The notes: generated from the letters alone by a model not told the origin. A stretch of DNA of 64,000 nucleotides from Imbricaverruca yamaguchii (GCA_034440575.1 JAOTOL010001642.1:1876001-1940000), one strand, 5' to 3'; shown: positions 13,085-30,300, counted from the first letter of the stretch. Translations and numbers: made by a program.

Positions 13085-13681
13085 ATGGTACAGAGTATGC
13101 GGCACCTTTCCTGCTCGAATGAACACTGTCCAAAACAAGAAAGTCAACCCCATGGTCAAGCACATCCAATAAGTCCAGAAACATTGTCGCTCTCTCTTGG
13201 CACAATCTTCCCACTCCCCCATTCTTCTGCCACGCTCCCGACATTCACCCACTCCCAACGGCGCAGAAGCCCGGATACCATACCCTCCTCCTGCTCCACG
13301 CCAGCTGCTGAATCAGCACCTTACGAGCCTTGAATTCGGTCTCGAGGCGTTTGGTGCAATGTCGCTTGGCACCCACATGGCACAGGACAATCGTACCCCA
13401 CGTCCGACACTCGCGCTCGAGTCCCCCGTGTCCTCTACTGTGTCGGTTACTCCTGCGCCTGGAGTGTGCAACCTGGTACACCTACACTTGCATGTGGTGC
13501 CACACACATTCGCATCCAGGCATTTTAGTATTGAGCTACCGATGATCACCAAGTCGCTTTTATCTTCGTCTTCTTTCCTCCTTTCTGTTGAGGCAGTGAA
13601 TTTGTTTCGTTGTTGAATAGGCGGTGTTGTCGGAGATGTACCGGGCCAGACTGGTTTTCCCGCCACAGAGGTTCCCGCCAA
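13085..13681 (-). pseudogene. Decayed SGNH/GDSL-esterase-like domain (probable LINE ORF1)
   Basis: Minus strand, spread over three frames. Frame one reads DLVIIGSSILKCLDANVCG, resembling esterase block I (I-I-G-D/S-S), then PGAGVTDTVEDTGD. A second frame resumes with GTIVLCHVGAKRHCTKRLET, a decayed form of the G-x-N-D block. A third frame carries the rest toward 13085. SGNH domains occur in ORF1 of CR1-type LINEs, and a LINE reverse-transcriptase remnant lies on the same strand just downstream. The endonuclease expected between them is missing, so the element is deleted or this is a second insertion. Confidence 0.65.
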
Positions 13682-13725
13682 AGCGGTTCATTGATCCGTG
13701 ACCAACTCGCACCGTGATCCCCCCT

Positions 13726-13802
13726 CTCTCATGTCTGGCCTGACGCTGGGCTTCTGATATGTCTGGCCTGTCGCTGGGGTTCTCATATGTCTGGCCTGTT
13801 CT
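13726..13802. repeat. Short tandem repeat, about 30-bp unit
   Basis: Three tandem copies of a unit starting ATGTCTGGCCTG, each followed by a variant of CGCTGGG and TTCT. Confidence 0.85.
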
Positions 13803-19017
<5,215 letters not shown>

Positions 19018-19233
19018 TTGAAATGCAGCTTGTCACTGCCAGTGATATCCGAGGGCTCGAGCAAGGCTATTGCCCGGCACGTTTTACGTTATGCCAGATT
19101 TCGCGGTTAACCGAAAGGGAGTTGAGACATAACCCGATCGGTGCACACTTGGAATACATGTATTCTTTTTGGACTGCGTTGTTTTCTAATGTCATTGCCA
19201 GCACATTGCGCTTACCGCTACGTTGTCTCGCAG

Positions 19234-19333
19234 GTGGCACCCTATCACGTGCAGTACACTTGTCTGCACGAGAATCTGTTCCACTACCTGTGCGAGCAAG
19301 AGTCGGGAAACGTGAAGCTGCCCCAGGCCAAAG
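19234..19333 (+). CDS. unc-13: unc-13 exon 2: start of MUN domain
   Basis: One hundred bases: 33 codons plus the first base of a split Gly codon, so the next intron is phase 1. The peptide opens [20 protein letters not shown], the highly conserved linker into the MUN domain, followed by an arthropod-like segment [13 protein letters not shown]. Acceptor is TCTCGCAG, donor is GTCAGT. The intron before it is the shortest in the window (493 bp) and carries a tRNA-derived SINE. Confidence 0.97.
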
Positions 19334-22029
19334 GTCAGTACTGTCGACCCGTTCTCGACTTGGCGATCGCCGGAGGCGGCTTCGCCACTTGAGTGGGCAC
19401 ATATCCACTGAGAGGAATACCACCACGGATGTGGAAAACGCGCGCCGGCCGCTCGACCAGACTTCAGTTCGATCGAAAGCACCATTCGCGCAGCGCAGAG
19501 GGCACTACCGTTAGCTGCACTTCAGCTCCGGGTTGGTGCCTGATTTGACTTGGACCAGGATGTAAACTGGATATTGGCCACTTGACCTGGACTTCTGGTG
19601 TTGATGCACTGCACAGAGAGGAGGAACCGGCCTGCTGAGCGCAGTTAGCACGTGGAAAATATTCACGTAAAAAGGTATTTGAAGAATTTGATATGAATAG
19701 CATCGATATTTTTACCGGGCAAAATACGGTATTGAAACACAAAGCGACGAGTGACTTGCATTTTTAGCATCCTTGCGTTCTGAATTTGAACGTCCTTGCG
19801 CCTTTCGTGTTACCTTGGGCACCAAGCACGATGGTAGCAGCATTCGTGTGGGGCGGTGCAACTGTTAATTTGCATCCGTCGTCATTTCGGTGCTCGGGAT
19901 TTCTTTGTTAAGCCGTGCTTGTCAAGACTTGAGAAACAAACGCAGATAGCGCTGTCCGTTGTCAACTGCTGCCACGATTTAATATCGCCGAAGCACCACC
20001 ACCGTCACTTCTATGGGAATGCATGGCACAAAGGGCCCGCCTCCCAGCCAGAAACGCAGACATAAATTAACCGCACAAAACACCACGTGTTGCCATCTCG
20101 GAAATGAGGTCCGCGGCGTTGAAAATAACGATGCAGGATATATTCATCACTTAATATCGCTGGAAAGTCCAAAGCTAATATCTCCAAAGAAATGCGCAAT
20201 GCCATGAGGCTTTCTTATTCTCAAGCTCTCTTCCCTTGAAGCAGCCTGCGAGAGACGTGCTACTGAGCTGCGACACAACGCGAGCTACTGAGAGCCCAAA
20301 CATGATTACTTTTATGGTGTCGTGGTTGGAGCTCAAACGACAAGCGGGGTGGCAACGCTTTCAGCTTCGATAATTCATTTTCAGTACTAACTCTGTGGCG
20401 TTTCATGGACGCAAGTAAATGGCTCCCGCCTAACCAACTTCAGAATCGCTGACACCGACTTCCTGACGCGTCTCGGGGCGATCAATGCCATCAGAATGTC
20501 ACCACATTAATTGCTGCATGGTGCGACCAAGCCTCTTTTCATTTTGTTGCCTTAATATAATTATCCACTTCTATGGGTAAGTGACACTGGCGTCACATGT
20601 AAATGTTGCGTCATTCTGATGTCACGGGTACCGTACATATTGGTCTCATATGCAGCAGATGAACGGGCACGATATACCATAGAGTTTACTAAATCGTCAA
20701 TCGATGGTGGTTATTGCTGCCGTATTTCTGTGCGCCGGGATTACGCCTCTCGAATATAAAACGGTCCGATTATCTGACAATATATCACAACCAATGTTCA
20801 TGACGAAGTCCGGCTTTGTGAGTAAAATAAAAACAATTGAAGTCGCCATAATTGTAACCAAAAGGAATGAGCTAATGAGCCAAAAATATTAGCCCTTCTT
20901 ATGTCCTCCAAGATGATCTTGGGCCTTTTGCCGATTACCGTGTACAGGTGTTTCATTCCTTCTGAAGTTCATTTTTTGTTTTCCTATAGAACATACGCGA
21001 TCTGTTGCAATTGGGAACTTCGAGAAACAAGCTGTTCACTGATTCTACCTGCAAAATTATGCGCCATTACCTTTATTGATGCAATTCTGACAAGTCCCCA
21101 ATTTATATGCCGGCTACTGCTATTGTGAAACGTACCATCACTAACCACGGAGTACCTGATGCTGAACTCATCATCCACGACGCATATCACCATTCCGTAC
21201 ATCAACCAGATCATGTCGGTTGCATGCAAATACATTGCTGACAGAATGCACAAACAATGGCGAGGAAACATCGCCACGCTTCGGTGTGCTGGCTCAAACC
21301 GACCGGAAATGCCACTCGAAAAAAAACTTCAACGAGCAGAATCCGCCCACTCAACAGTGCGGAAACAGAGCTCGTCTAGTCGAGAGAAACGATTTTCTCA
21401 ACATCATCAGATCAAAAATGAAAATCATCAAAATGCATAACCTCCAAATTCAGAGATAAGTCTCAGATGCTTTTTAAGGCTCGTTTTAACGCACTGGGTA
21501 TTTTCTTTGAGCAGCGTATTCTTCACCAACCATTACCCCTGTCATTTCAGACGAAGACTACGCAATCGCTACATAAATTTGCCATTGTATGAGAGAGCCA
21601 TGCAATTACCCTATCTCTCGCCACATATCTGTATGCAGGAATGGTACACATGCAATTTAGACACAACAAGCAATTGTTCATAAGTGCGTTGTACGAAACC
21701 ACCTCATATAGCTGAGTGCAATCAATCAGGAAGAATTAAGGAACATACTTCCGGTTTGTTGCTGTTTTCTTTTCCCAGGGAATTACCTCCTCGTAATCCG
21801 ACATCATTGATGTAGCCATTCAGCCGCAGTAGTGTAGCTGCCTGACCCTCAGCCAGGTCAGCACACTGCTGACATTCTCCGACCCCAGCCCAAGCGTGCC
21901 TCATCGACACCACGCCCGCAAAATGTCTCCTGTTCGGCCACCAGTGGCGTCATTATGAGTGGTCCGAGATTGGATCAGACGTAGAGCGCGTCCTCGCCGC
22001 GACAATCCCGATGTCGTGGTGGTGAGGTG
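19334..22029. other. Intron 2, first part: nothing recognised
   Basis: Non-coding, mostly AT-rich. No repeats longer than a few units and no frame with similarity to known proteins. Confidence 0.6.
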
Positions 22030-22395
22030 CGCACGCTGTCTGTCTCCCAGTGGGAAGGGCACCACACCGGGGGCGGCTGGTGCGGCTGGTGCGGCTCTCT
22101 GTCTCCAAGCTGGCGGGCCGCCACATCGGGCGCGGCTGGTGCGGCTCTCTGTCTCCAAGCGTGCAGGCCACCACACCGGGTACGATTGGTGCGGCTGGTG
22201 CGGTTCTCTGTCTCCAAGCGGGCAGGCCGCCACACCGGGCGCGGCTGGTGCGGCTCTCTGTCTCCCTGCGAGAAGACCACCACACCGGGTGCAGCTGGTG
22301 CAGCTGGTGCGGCTCTCTGTCTCCAAGTGGGCAGGCCACCACACCGGGTGCGACTGGTGCGGCTAGTGCGGCTCTCTGTCTCCAAGCGGGCAGGC
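22030..22395. repeat. Minisatellite, 50-59-bp unit, ~7 copies
   Basis: Units contain GGTGCGGCTCTCTGTCTCCA then AGCGGGCAGGCC and CACACCGGG. A 9-bp GGTGCGGCT sub-unit is present once or twice per copy, so the length varies. Several frames on both strands stay open only because of the repeat. Confidence 0.92.
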
Positions 22396-24538
22396 TGGGA
22401 GGCAGCGATGGCATCGATGGAGTCTCACCACTCTATCGACCCACGCAGAGTCGCCAAGCCACCCACCGCCACCCATCAGTGGAACTGAACCTGTCCGAAG
22501 CAGTGTGCGGCGTCTCAGCGGGAGTCGGGCCCGCGCGTATGTTGTCACACCACCGACAGCGGGCGCCGCACGGCTCTGTCCAATCCCGCGACGACACTGC
22601 GGCTCGCTGCCTCGACGACGGCCGCCACCTGCAGCGTCGTGACTGGGTGACGAAATATCCAAGCCCATAAGCAAACGCTTGCAACATCATTTCGTCATTT
22701 GCGATATTTGAAACCGGCGGGCGGTGCTCTCAATTTTCCCCGTTATATTGGCATTCAGCGTTCAGTATATTACGTAGAGGGCTGTCCAAGGTCACGTCGC
22801 CATGTCAATTTGGCAGCAACGGGATCACTGAACAAGACCGCGCATACCGAGCGGGCGGGGCATTGGTTGACTTCCCGGTGCAGATCCAGGTACAGTCATT
22901 CGGGTACAGTCTGTGGTGGCTGGCGCTGGCACATGTGAACGATGCACTACTGCCGGCCACGACCGACGCGGTGGTCCGGTTGTGTCGTTACCTCCCAATC
23001 CCACGACTATGCGACAGCAAGCCGGCCGCGTGGTTCCGTTCCCCTCCGCTCCCCACCTCCTTCCCACACGGACCGTGGCCGGTGCCGTCGGCAGGGGCAC
23101 CGCAGAATCAGACCGCGATTACCGGCGAGTACACGTTCGGCTGGTAGCCCGCAGATAGCGCCGTCGCATCCTGGAAAACACGCGGCAAACGCGCCGATAA
23201 CAACGCGGCCGACAGCCCGGAAGATGTTCGAATTTCCGGATAATGAGACCTGTCGTCCGCGGAAGATGAACCAACGATGCAACACGCGCCGGCTGTTGTG
23301 CTGCGGAGTCGGAGAATGGGAGGTCGGCTCGCTGGTGGTCCCTCGCGTCCTGCCTTCACTGGCGGCTGCAGCCGACCAGGCGTCTGGCTGGATAGGGGAG
23401 CAGCTGGACATGGGTGCAACTGGGCAGGGGTGCGACTGGGCAGCGGGCAGTTGGATAGAGGTGTAACTGGACAAAGTGCAGCTGGACGGGAATGTAGCCA
23501 GTCAGGGCGTAGCTGAGCAGGATGTGGCATAATAATTTTTGGTAAGATTTTAGATGTCGAAACGAATAATAACGAACGACACGAAGCGAGTCGTACAGCA
23601 TGACGTTAAAATTAATCATGGACACGGTGTCACTTAAAATATCGTTCCAGTCCTTTAATGTCGATTTTGAACTCTCAGCGTACATATATATAATTTTTCT
23701 TCTCCATTTATGTCTGAATACTAGTATAGGAATACCAATATTAATGGTGACGACAACAATACCATACTGTCAACAAACGGTGTTGCATAATAGACCGCTT
23801 CATAATACTTTGCCTGTAATTGTGCTAAGATGTGCATGCATATCAAAATCCGCAATGATGAGCATCATCATGATACTTATACGCCATATATTTATAAAAG
23901 CTGGGGATAGGATCTCCATGCACACACACATACATCAAGGAGTACAATGTCAATACCCCTTTGGGAAGGGTGACTCTTCAGTATTCAGCAAATGGATTAT
24001 TCTACCGTATATTTCACGAATAACTTTTGACTGGGGTAGGGAATAGTCGGGCTGAATGCAGTCGAGAAGACTTAGTCTATAGTCAGACCCTTGTCTATGG
24101 TCTGTAGTGCAGTGCAGTAAGTACAGTCTGGGAAAATGGCAGTTGCCCAGGGTATAGCACCAACTGCGAGACCAGGAGTGGTCGATCGAGCCCGAATGTT
24201 GGCACTCAGGGTAGCTGCAGCGATAGTGTTCTCTCACGTGAAGGCGAAATACTGGGAAATAACTAATTGGATCCAGTTTACCATATCCTGCACGCCAGCT
24301 GGCATCGCACGTTATCAATATTTTGATGAATGTTAGATTAACATAAGCGAATTAGACTGTGCTTTTGACACATGTCACAATTAGTCATGGCTAAAGACAG
24401 TCAGCAAAGACCGGAATATCCATGTGCCACTGCCAATTACCATGGTGTCCTTTTTGAGTAGCGTCGCTAAGTTAATCGAATTAATGTCAAGGCGGTACGC
24501 GGCTTCATTGTCAAGTTCAACGAGTGCATGCATCCACC
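22396..24538. other. Intron 2, second part: nothing recognised
   Basis: GC-rich until about 23500, then AT-rich. Near 23395-23520, AGCTGGACA / AACTGGGCAG-like units recur about every 20 bases, a decayed tandem repeat. No gene. Confidence 0.55.
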
Positions 24539-24640
24539 CAGAGTAACCCAGAATAACACAGAGTAACCCAGAGCAACCCGGAGTAACACAAAGTAACGCA
24601 GAGTAACCAAGAGTAACACAGAGCAACACGGAGTAAAAGA
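24539..24640. repeat. Tandem repeat, 10-bp unit
   Basis: About ten copies of variants of AGAGTAACAC / AGAGTAACCC. Confidence 0.9.
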
Positions 24641-24790
24641 GCCAGGCGCTGAATGAAGCTGATAATTCGCGAGGAGCCCGCCATATTACGAGCACAGCGA
24701 GCCAAGAGTTACGAGTACTTCTGTGGACCAACTAGCCAGCGAAAATGGCCGTGTCAGACTGGACGTTCTCATATTGGCTGCCCCTCACAG

Positions 24791-24890
24791 GTGACGACGG
24801 CTGGAAGGTCTACTTCGACGATCCGGCGCAGGAGATTGTGGACGAGTTCGCCATGAGATACGGCGTGGAGAGTATCTACGAGGCGATGAC
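24791..24890 (+). CDS. unc-13: unc-13 exon 3: MUN domain
   Basis: The first two bases complete the Gly codon split with exon 2. The peptide then reads [20 protein letters not shown], then [12 protein letters not shown], and ends with two bases of a split Thr codon (phase 2). It corresponds to the first helices of the MUN domain, where the family has a W-K-x-Y-F-D motif and VDEFAMRYG. Acceptor is CCTCACAG and donor is GTAAGT, both strong. Confidence 0.97.
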
Positions 24891-25436
24891 GTAAGTAATT
24901 ACTGACGCCATTCTTGGGTAAAATCAAAGCTTTGCCGTTCATAGTTGTGACTGCTAACATCGAAACGACACAAAAAAACATATAGCGGACACATAGCATG
25001 AACCAAGTGTATACCCTGCTCCTGTGATCCAAGTACTACTTAGATTTCCAGGTATTCTTCTTGCAATCTTAAAACGAGTCGCAATGCATAACATCTGTTG
25101 CATTTGCCACTCATCAGGTTATCCTGGATTGCGCTTTGGTATTCCGGGATGGGCTACCCCAGTCCATTTTAAGCATAGCCTAAGATTGCTTCATGTGCGT
25201 CGCCTATTTAATGTGCATGATGGTGTTCTGTGTTTTGCTTCATGCCGCCAGCAATGCTGTCCACATTGCCTTTATTCACTACATAAAACAAGTCCTAGCT
25301 TGACTGATCCATGTCATGGTGAATCGGAATTCTTGGTACACAAATCAATTCGCAGATAAGTGTTTTTTTTTAAACTTCTGAACCGAAGTATGTTCAGCGT
25401 TTAAGGAATACCGAAACATGCCCCCGATGGTGATTT

Positions 25437-25528
25437 AAAAAAAAAAAATTATACTCGAACCCTGCGTTGCCAAGACAGGGGAGACCAGTGCAGGCCAGCG
25501 CTCTAACCAACTGAGCTACAAGGGCGGC
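25437..25528 (-). mobile_element. tRNA-like SINE head (Pol III type), decayed
   Basis: On the minus strand the sequence runs from GCCGCCCTTGTAGCTCAG at 25528 through TTGGTTAGAGCGCTGGCC to GCAGGGTTCGAGTATAAT and ends in a run of about 12 T. GTAGCTCAGTTGGTTAGAGC is an excellent tRNA A box and D arm, and GGGTTCGAGT a good B box. The anticodon region is too long for a plain tRNA, and neither the T stem nor the acceptor stem pairs, so this is a SINE or tRNA pseudogene, not a working tRNA. Confidence 0.7.
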
Positions 25529-25849
25529 ATAAGTAGCCGACTTTCCTCTTCTTCACTTCTGTCCGCGAACATACATATATAGATGACACTGTTTGTCGCA
25601 ACACAATGCAGAGCAACATAGTGGCACACATCGCCTGAGTTGGACAAAGAGCTATGAGGATATCATCAAGACAGTTATACTGATGTGTGCGTGGCATGTG
25701 ATCCAGTGTAAAACTCGATGAGTGAAGTTACGAATCTTTTTGCATGCTCAGGTCTTGCATATATTGCGATGGATGGTCGTTTGATGGATGGCAATAGTTC
25801 GTATGGTCCTAAAAAACTGCTTAAAGCGAATGTTCAGACTCATCCAGGT

Positions 25850-27255
25850 AGGTACAACCTTTTAAGGGATACTCAACATGGATTTCGATCTGGGAGTGTT
25901 TGTTTAACTAACCTACTGCAGTTCATGGAGTACGTTACTAAAGAAGTAGACAACCAATGCAGGGTAGATGCTATGTACCTAGATTTAACAAAGCTTTTGA
26001 TAAAGTTCCACACAGGCGTCTAATTCATCATCTAGAGCAGCATGGGATTGACGGAGAAGTCTTAGATTGGATTAAAGCATAGTTATGATGACGGACACAA
26101 AGGGAAGTGATAAATGGATGTAAATCTGAATGGAAGGATGTTCTGTGTGGAGTGCCACAGGGCTTTGTCCTAGATCCACTTCTCTGAGTCATCTTTGTGA
26201 ATAACATTGAGGTAGGACTGAAGAATAGGGTTTTCAAATTGGCTGATGACATCAAGCTGGTAGAAATGATTAACAGTAATGATCAATCTAGCAATATTCA
26301 ACTACATTTGGTGAACCTAGGCTAGTGAGCTGATCAATGGCAGATGTCTTTCCATGATGGAAAATGTATGGCTATCTGGATTTTGGAGGTGAGACTCACG
26401 GATGTGCAATGGAAGGCAGAAGCTGGATATTATTGAAGGGGAAGAAACTTAGATGTGTTAGTTGCAAATGACTTTAAAATAGAAAATAACGTAACTCCGC
26501 TAGGAACGGTGAAATTAGCAGTGTGAGGCTTATGAACAAGGAAGTCGTAAAAATTGTACTTAGCCTATGTGCTTGGAATGTCCTCTACGAGCATCAGTGG
26601 ACTAGTAGGTAACTTAAGATATGGAGAGAGGCTTATTGCGTTCGATATTTATGCACTCAAGTATAGGATATTTAAGGGCGATATGATTTAAGTGTATCAA
26701 ATCGTTGCAGGCTTAGTTAAGGTTAATCTGAATAATGTTCTTCTGCTTAGAGTACCACATATGAGTTATCAAGTCAGGCTCGACAAGTCAAGGTGTGGGA
26801 CGGTTAAGCGACAACAGGTTTTCAGTCAATGGTGGCTGATCTGATGGTGGCTGAGGTAGGTAAGCTGCCTACTAATGTTCGGGATTTTCCTATTGAATGT
26901 AGCTAAAAATGGGCCATTTTTAGATTGGAGAATCATGTTGTTTAGTTATAATTATTGGTGGATGTGGTGATATATATCCTAATAGGTGTACATAGTCCAG
27001 GCATCTTGAAGCAGGCATGGATGTAGTTGAAAATTATTGATGAAGCACTCGATCTTGTATTATGTCCGATCCTGTTTGTGTTACGAGGAATCGAGTGAAT
27101 AGGGCTAGATAGGTATTGATAGGTGTGTAGGATGTTGGTTGATAGCATCATTGAACTATAGGGTGTGGTATTTGTTGGGGCGCTGGTTATCTTTTTGTCC
27201 TGGCTTAACCCAGATGGACCCCTGCGGCTCTTATTAAGTCTGCACACTTTATGAT
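25850..27255 (+). mobile_element. Decayed LINE, reverse transcriptase to 3' end
   Basis: Plus strand inside intron 3, broken by many stops and frameshifts. From about 25855 it reads NLLRDTQHGFRSGSVCLTNL, then LQFMEYVTKEVDN and a YLDLTK block, and after a frameshift HHLEQHGIDGEVLDWIKA. Near 26115-26180 NGCKSEWKDVLCGVPQGFVL gives the VPQG motif, and near 26235 FKLADDIKL corresponds to the catalytic FADD-type box. Weak similarity continues to about 26945, and SWLNPDGPLRLL near 27200 resembles a LINE C terminus. The spacing of motifs is roughly that of CR1/L2-group elements. Inactive. Confidence 0.85.
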
Positions 27256-27861
27256 ATTCGAGATTCGCAGCGCTGGAGACGTAATAACTTATTGATGCCG
27301 CCGGTTCTCAGCCACTCGTTCCCATGCATCATGTTCGGTTCGATTCGGCTGAATGAGAAGGTTTAAATGTTCGTGGCTCCGAACGCATCGTTATTCTTAA
27401 TGTTCGTCTGCACAGGAATCGCTTGAATCCCGTGAAGAATGACATGAATGGTTCGCGGGCCAGTACAGCAAGTGCACATATCGTACATAGTTCAGACAGA
27501 TGTGTGTGCAATTGTGGCAAATCATTGTAGAGAGAGTAAAACGTAAATTCACATTCACTCCCCAGGAAAGAACCAGTTATACAAATTGTAAAGCTATATT
27601 TGCGACGTTTCGACCATAGGTTTTTATTTTCATAGGAACGTAGGATGTCATAGGAACATTTAATTACTGCATTTCATTGGATAATGGATATTATTCCACA
27701 GGAACATATGTTTATGTTATTGTCAAGCCAGCACCAAGCCTAACCAGTACCGTCGGCAAGTATGCATAGGACGGCCAGTGCAATCAGTTTAGAGTCTGCG
27801 ATCGATGTGTGTGGAAATACACCATACTGTATGCGACCATACTGTGTGTAACAAACATGGC
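27256..27861. other. Intron 3 spacer: nothing recognised
   Basis: No repeats or coding similarity seen. Confidence 0.6.
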
Positions 27862-28400
27862 GCGTCATAGGACACGTTTGTGACGACAGCTCGTCACAGA
27901 ACACGCGTGTGTGGCAAGTGTGACTCGCCACAGAACACGCGTGTGACAAGTGTGGCTCATCACAGAACACGCATGTGACAAGTGTGGCTCATCACAGAAC
28001 ACGCATGTGGCAAGTGTGGCTCATCACAGAACACGCGTGTGACAAGTGTGGCTCATCACAAAACACGCATGTGACAAGTGTGGCTCATCACAGAACACGC
28101 ATGTGGCAAGTGTGGCTCATCACAGAACACTCGTGTGAGAAGTGTGGGTAATCACAGAGCACGCGTGTGACAAGTGTGGCTCGTCACAGAACACGCGTGT
28201 GACAAGTGTGGCTCATCACAAAACACGCGTGTGCTAAGTGTGGCTCATCACAGAACACGCGTGTGACAAGTGTGGCTCGTCACATAACACGCGTGTGTGG
28301 CAAACGTGACTCGTCACAGAACACGTGTGTGGCAAGTGTGACTCGCCACAGAACACGCGTGTGACAAGTGTGGCTCGTCACAGAACACGCGTGTGACGAG
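27862..28400. repeat. Minisatellite, 32-bp unit, ~17 copies
   Basis: The unit contains CACAGAACACGCGTGTGACA then AGTGTGGCTCAT. Variants alternate GCGTGTG/GCATGTG and GACAAG/GGCAAG. The GCGTGTG and CACGCG parts are self-complementary, so each unit can form a small hairpin. Confidence 0.95.
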
Positions 28401-28773
28401 CTGACCGGTGTTGTGTAGTCCACCATTGTGGCGTGCTGTTGAGCGCGTGCCATGATGTTGAGGACGAGCCGGGTCTCCTGCTTCCATGTGCACTCGTGAC
28501 GAGGTCGTCTACTTCCTCCGCCTGCGACGTTCATGTCGACTATTTGCCCGGCTGTTCCAACAGTTTCAGTTAGGGTGTGTGTAAAGTTTGATCGCTACCT
28601 TGGGTCATTGTAATGTGATGAGTTTGAAGTAGACGGATGGAAGTTGGCTTGGAGTCTGACCGATTTAACTGCAGACACAGAGTGTCACGGCGCTTCCTTC
28701 CGTCATATTTTGTGGGTGGTGCAAGTCGGAAGTGTTAGCGATGAATGATCATATGTAAATAATTAATAATACA

Positions 28774-28775
<2 letters not shown>
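28401..28775. other. Intron 3 spacer: nothing recognised
   Basis: About 375 bases of unique-looking sequence. Confidence 0.6.

Positions 28776-28836
<61 letters not shown>
28776..28836. repeat. (AT)n microsatellite
   Basis: About 28 uninterrupted TA dinucleotides, followed by ACACAC. It abuts the left arm of an inverted repeat. Confidence 0.95.
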
Positions 28837-28837
<1 letters not shown>

Positions 28838-28838
<1 letters not shown>

Positions 28839-29460
28839 TCGACAGCTTATTGACAGCCGAACATACGACCGCGTATCGACATACCACAGCTCGGTACGAA
28901 GACATACTGACATGATATGACATGCTATGCTAGAAATCTACAAATTTTCCCTCAATTAAACTAAATAAGATTGGATATGCATGTATATATATATATATAT
29001 ATCGGTATGTCATCGGGAAACGGATCGCATTTAGGTAGATTATTGGACAAAATATTTCGCTGCGTCTCTTAACACGCGCGGAGTGATGGGCACGGAAAAA
29101 AGATCATAATATTGCAATCGTTCTCACGAAATTCTTCGGAACTGGGCGCTACATGACCAATGTAGTCGATGCGCCCTAAAGCCCTAATGACTAACTTCGA
29201 AACTCTTTGCAACATCCCTTCAGCTTCTTCTTGGATTTAGAACATGATTGTCAGCAATTTGATTCACGGAATTGAATAATGTTACTTTTAGTACCCCAGT
29301 GCATTTTTAAAATTATGATTTAGCTTACCTTGTACACACCTCGAATATTATTTAGTTTAATTGAGGAACGATTTGTAGATTTATAGCACATTCAGTGTCT
29401 TCATACCGAGCTGTCGTATGTCGATACGCGGTCTATATTCGGCTACCGGTAAGCTGTAAT
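28838..29460. repeat. Fold-back structure: ~120-bp imperfect inverted repeat around a spacer
   Basis: The left arm 28838-28968 matches the reverse complement of 29348-29460. For example CAATTAAACTAAATAA at the inner left corresponds to TTATTTAGTTTAATTG at the inner right, and CCGCGTATCGACATAC to GTATGTCGATACGCGG. The spacer holds an (AT)n run (28981-29003) and a copy of the dispersed 33-bp motif (29144-29176). It looks like a decayed fold-back transposon. No ORF is present. Confidence 0.7.
29144..29176 (+). repeat. Dispersed 33-bp motif, copy 2
   Basis: Same GGGCGC...GCGCCC layout as at 4946-4978, and 30 of 33 bases match copy 3 at 48747-48779. One plus-strand frame reads RYMTNVVDAP and is then stopped. 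It lies in the middle of the fold-back structure. Confidence 0.65.
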
Positions 29461-30300
29461 ATGTTCGGCTGTCGGTAAGCCTCGTATACCGATCGTATCT
29501 GTCGTATACCGATAAACGGTCTATGCTGGGCTATCGATAAGCTGTCGTATATCGATACACGGTCTATGCTGGGCCGTCGATAACTTTAGCTGTCGTATAC
29601 CGATACACGGTCTATGCTGGGCTATCGATAAGCTGTCGTATACCGATACACGGTCTATGCTGGGCTATCGATAAGCTGTCGTATACCGATAAACGGTCTA
29701 TGCTGGGCTATCGATAAGCTGTCGTATACCGATACACGGTCTATGCTGGGCTATCGATAAGCTGTCGTATACCGATACACGGTCAGTGGGCTTCGGTAAG
29801 TGTTATACCGATACACGGTCTATGCTGGGCTATCGGTAAGCTGTCGTATACCGATAAACGGTCTATGCTGGGCTATCGATAAGCTGTCGTATATCGATAC
29901 ACGGTCTATGCTGGGCTATCGATAAGCTGTCGTATACCGATACACGGTCTATGCTGGGCTGTCGATAAGCTGTCGTATACCGATACACGGTCTATGCTGG
30001 GCTATCGATAAGCTGTCGTATACCGATAAACGGTCTATGCTGGGCTGTCGATAAGCTGCCGTATGTTCTGCTGTCGGTAAGCTGTCGTATATTCGGCTGT
30101 CGATAAGTGGTCATATGGCTGGCTGTCGATACGCTGTCGTATATTCGGCTGTCGATAAGCGGTCACATGGCTGGCTGTCGATAAGTGGTCATATGGCTGG
30201 CTGCCGATACGCTGTCGTATATTCGGCTGTCGATAAGCGGTCACATGGCTGGCTGTCGATAAGCTGTCGCATGGCTGGCTGTCGATAAGCTGTCGTATGG
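29461..30300. repeat. Minisatellite, 43-bp unit (~13 copies) passing into a related shorter unit
   Basis: From about 29490 to 30060 the unit contains GTCGTATACCGATACACGGT then CTATGCTGGGC and TATCGATAAGCT. From 30060 to 30300 it changes to a shorter unit with GCTGTCGATAAGCGGTCACA then TGGCTG. Both resemble the outer end of the inverted repeat next to it, so the array probably grew from that end. Confidence 0.93.

Noticed and set aside
27862..28400. CRISPR-like array
   Set aside because: The 32-bp units are contiguous with no unique spacers. It is a minisatellite in a eukaryotic intron.
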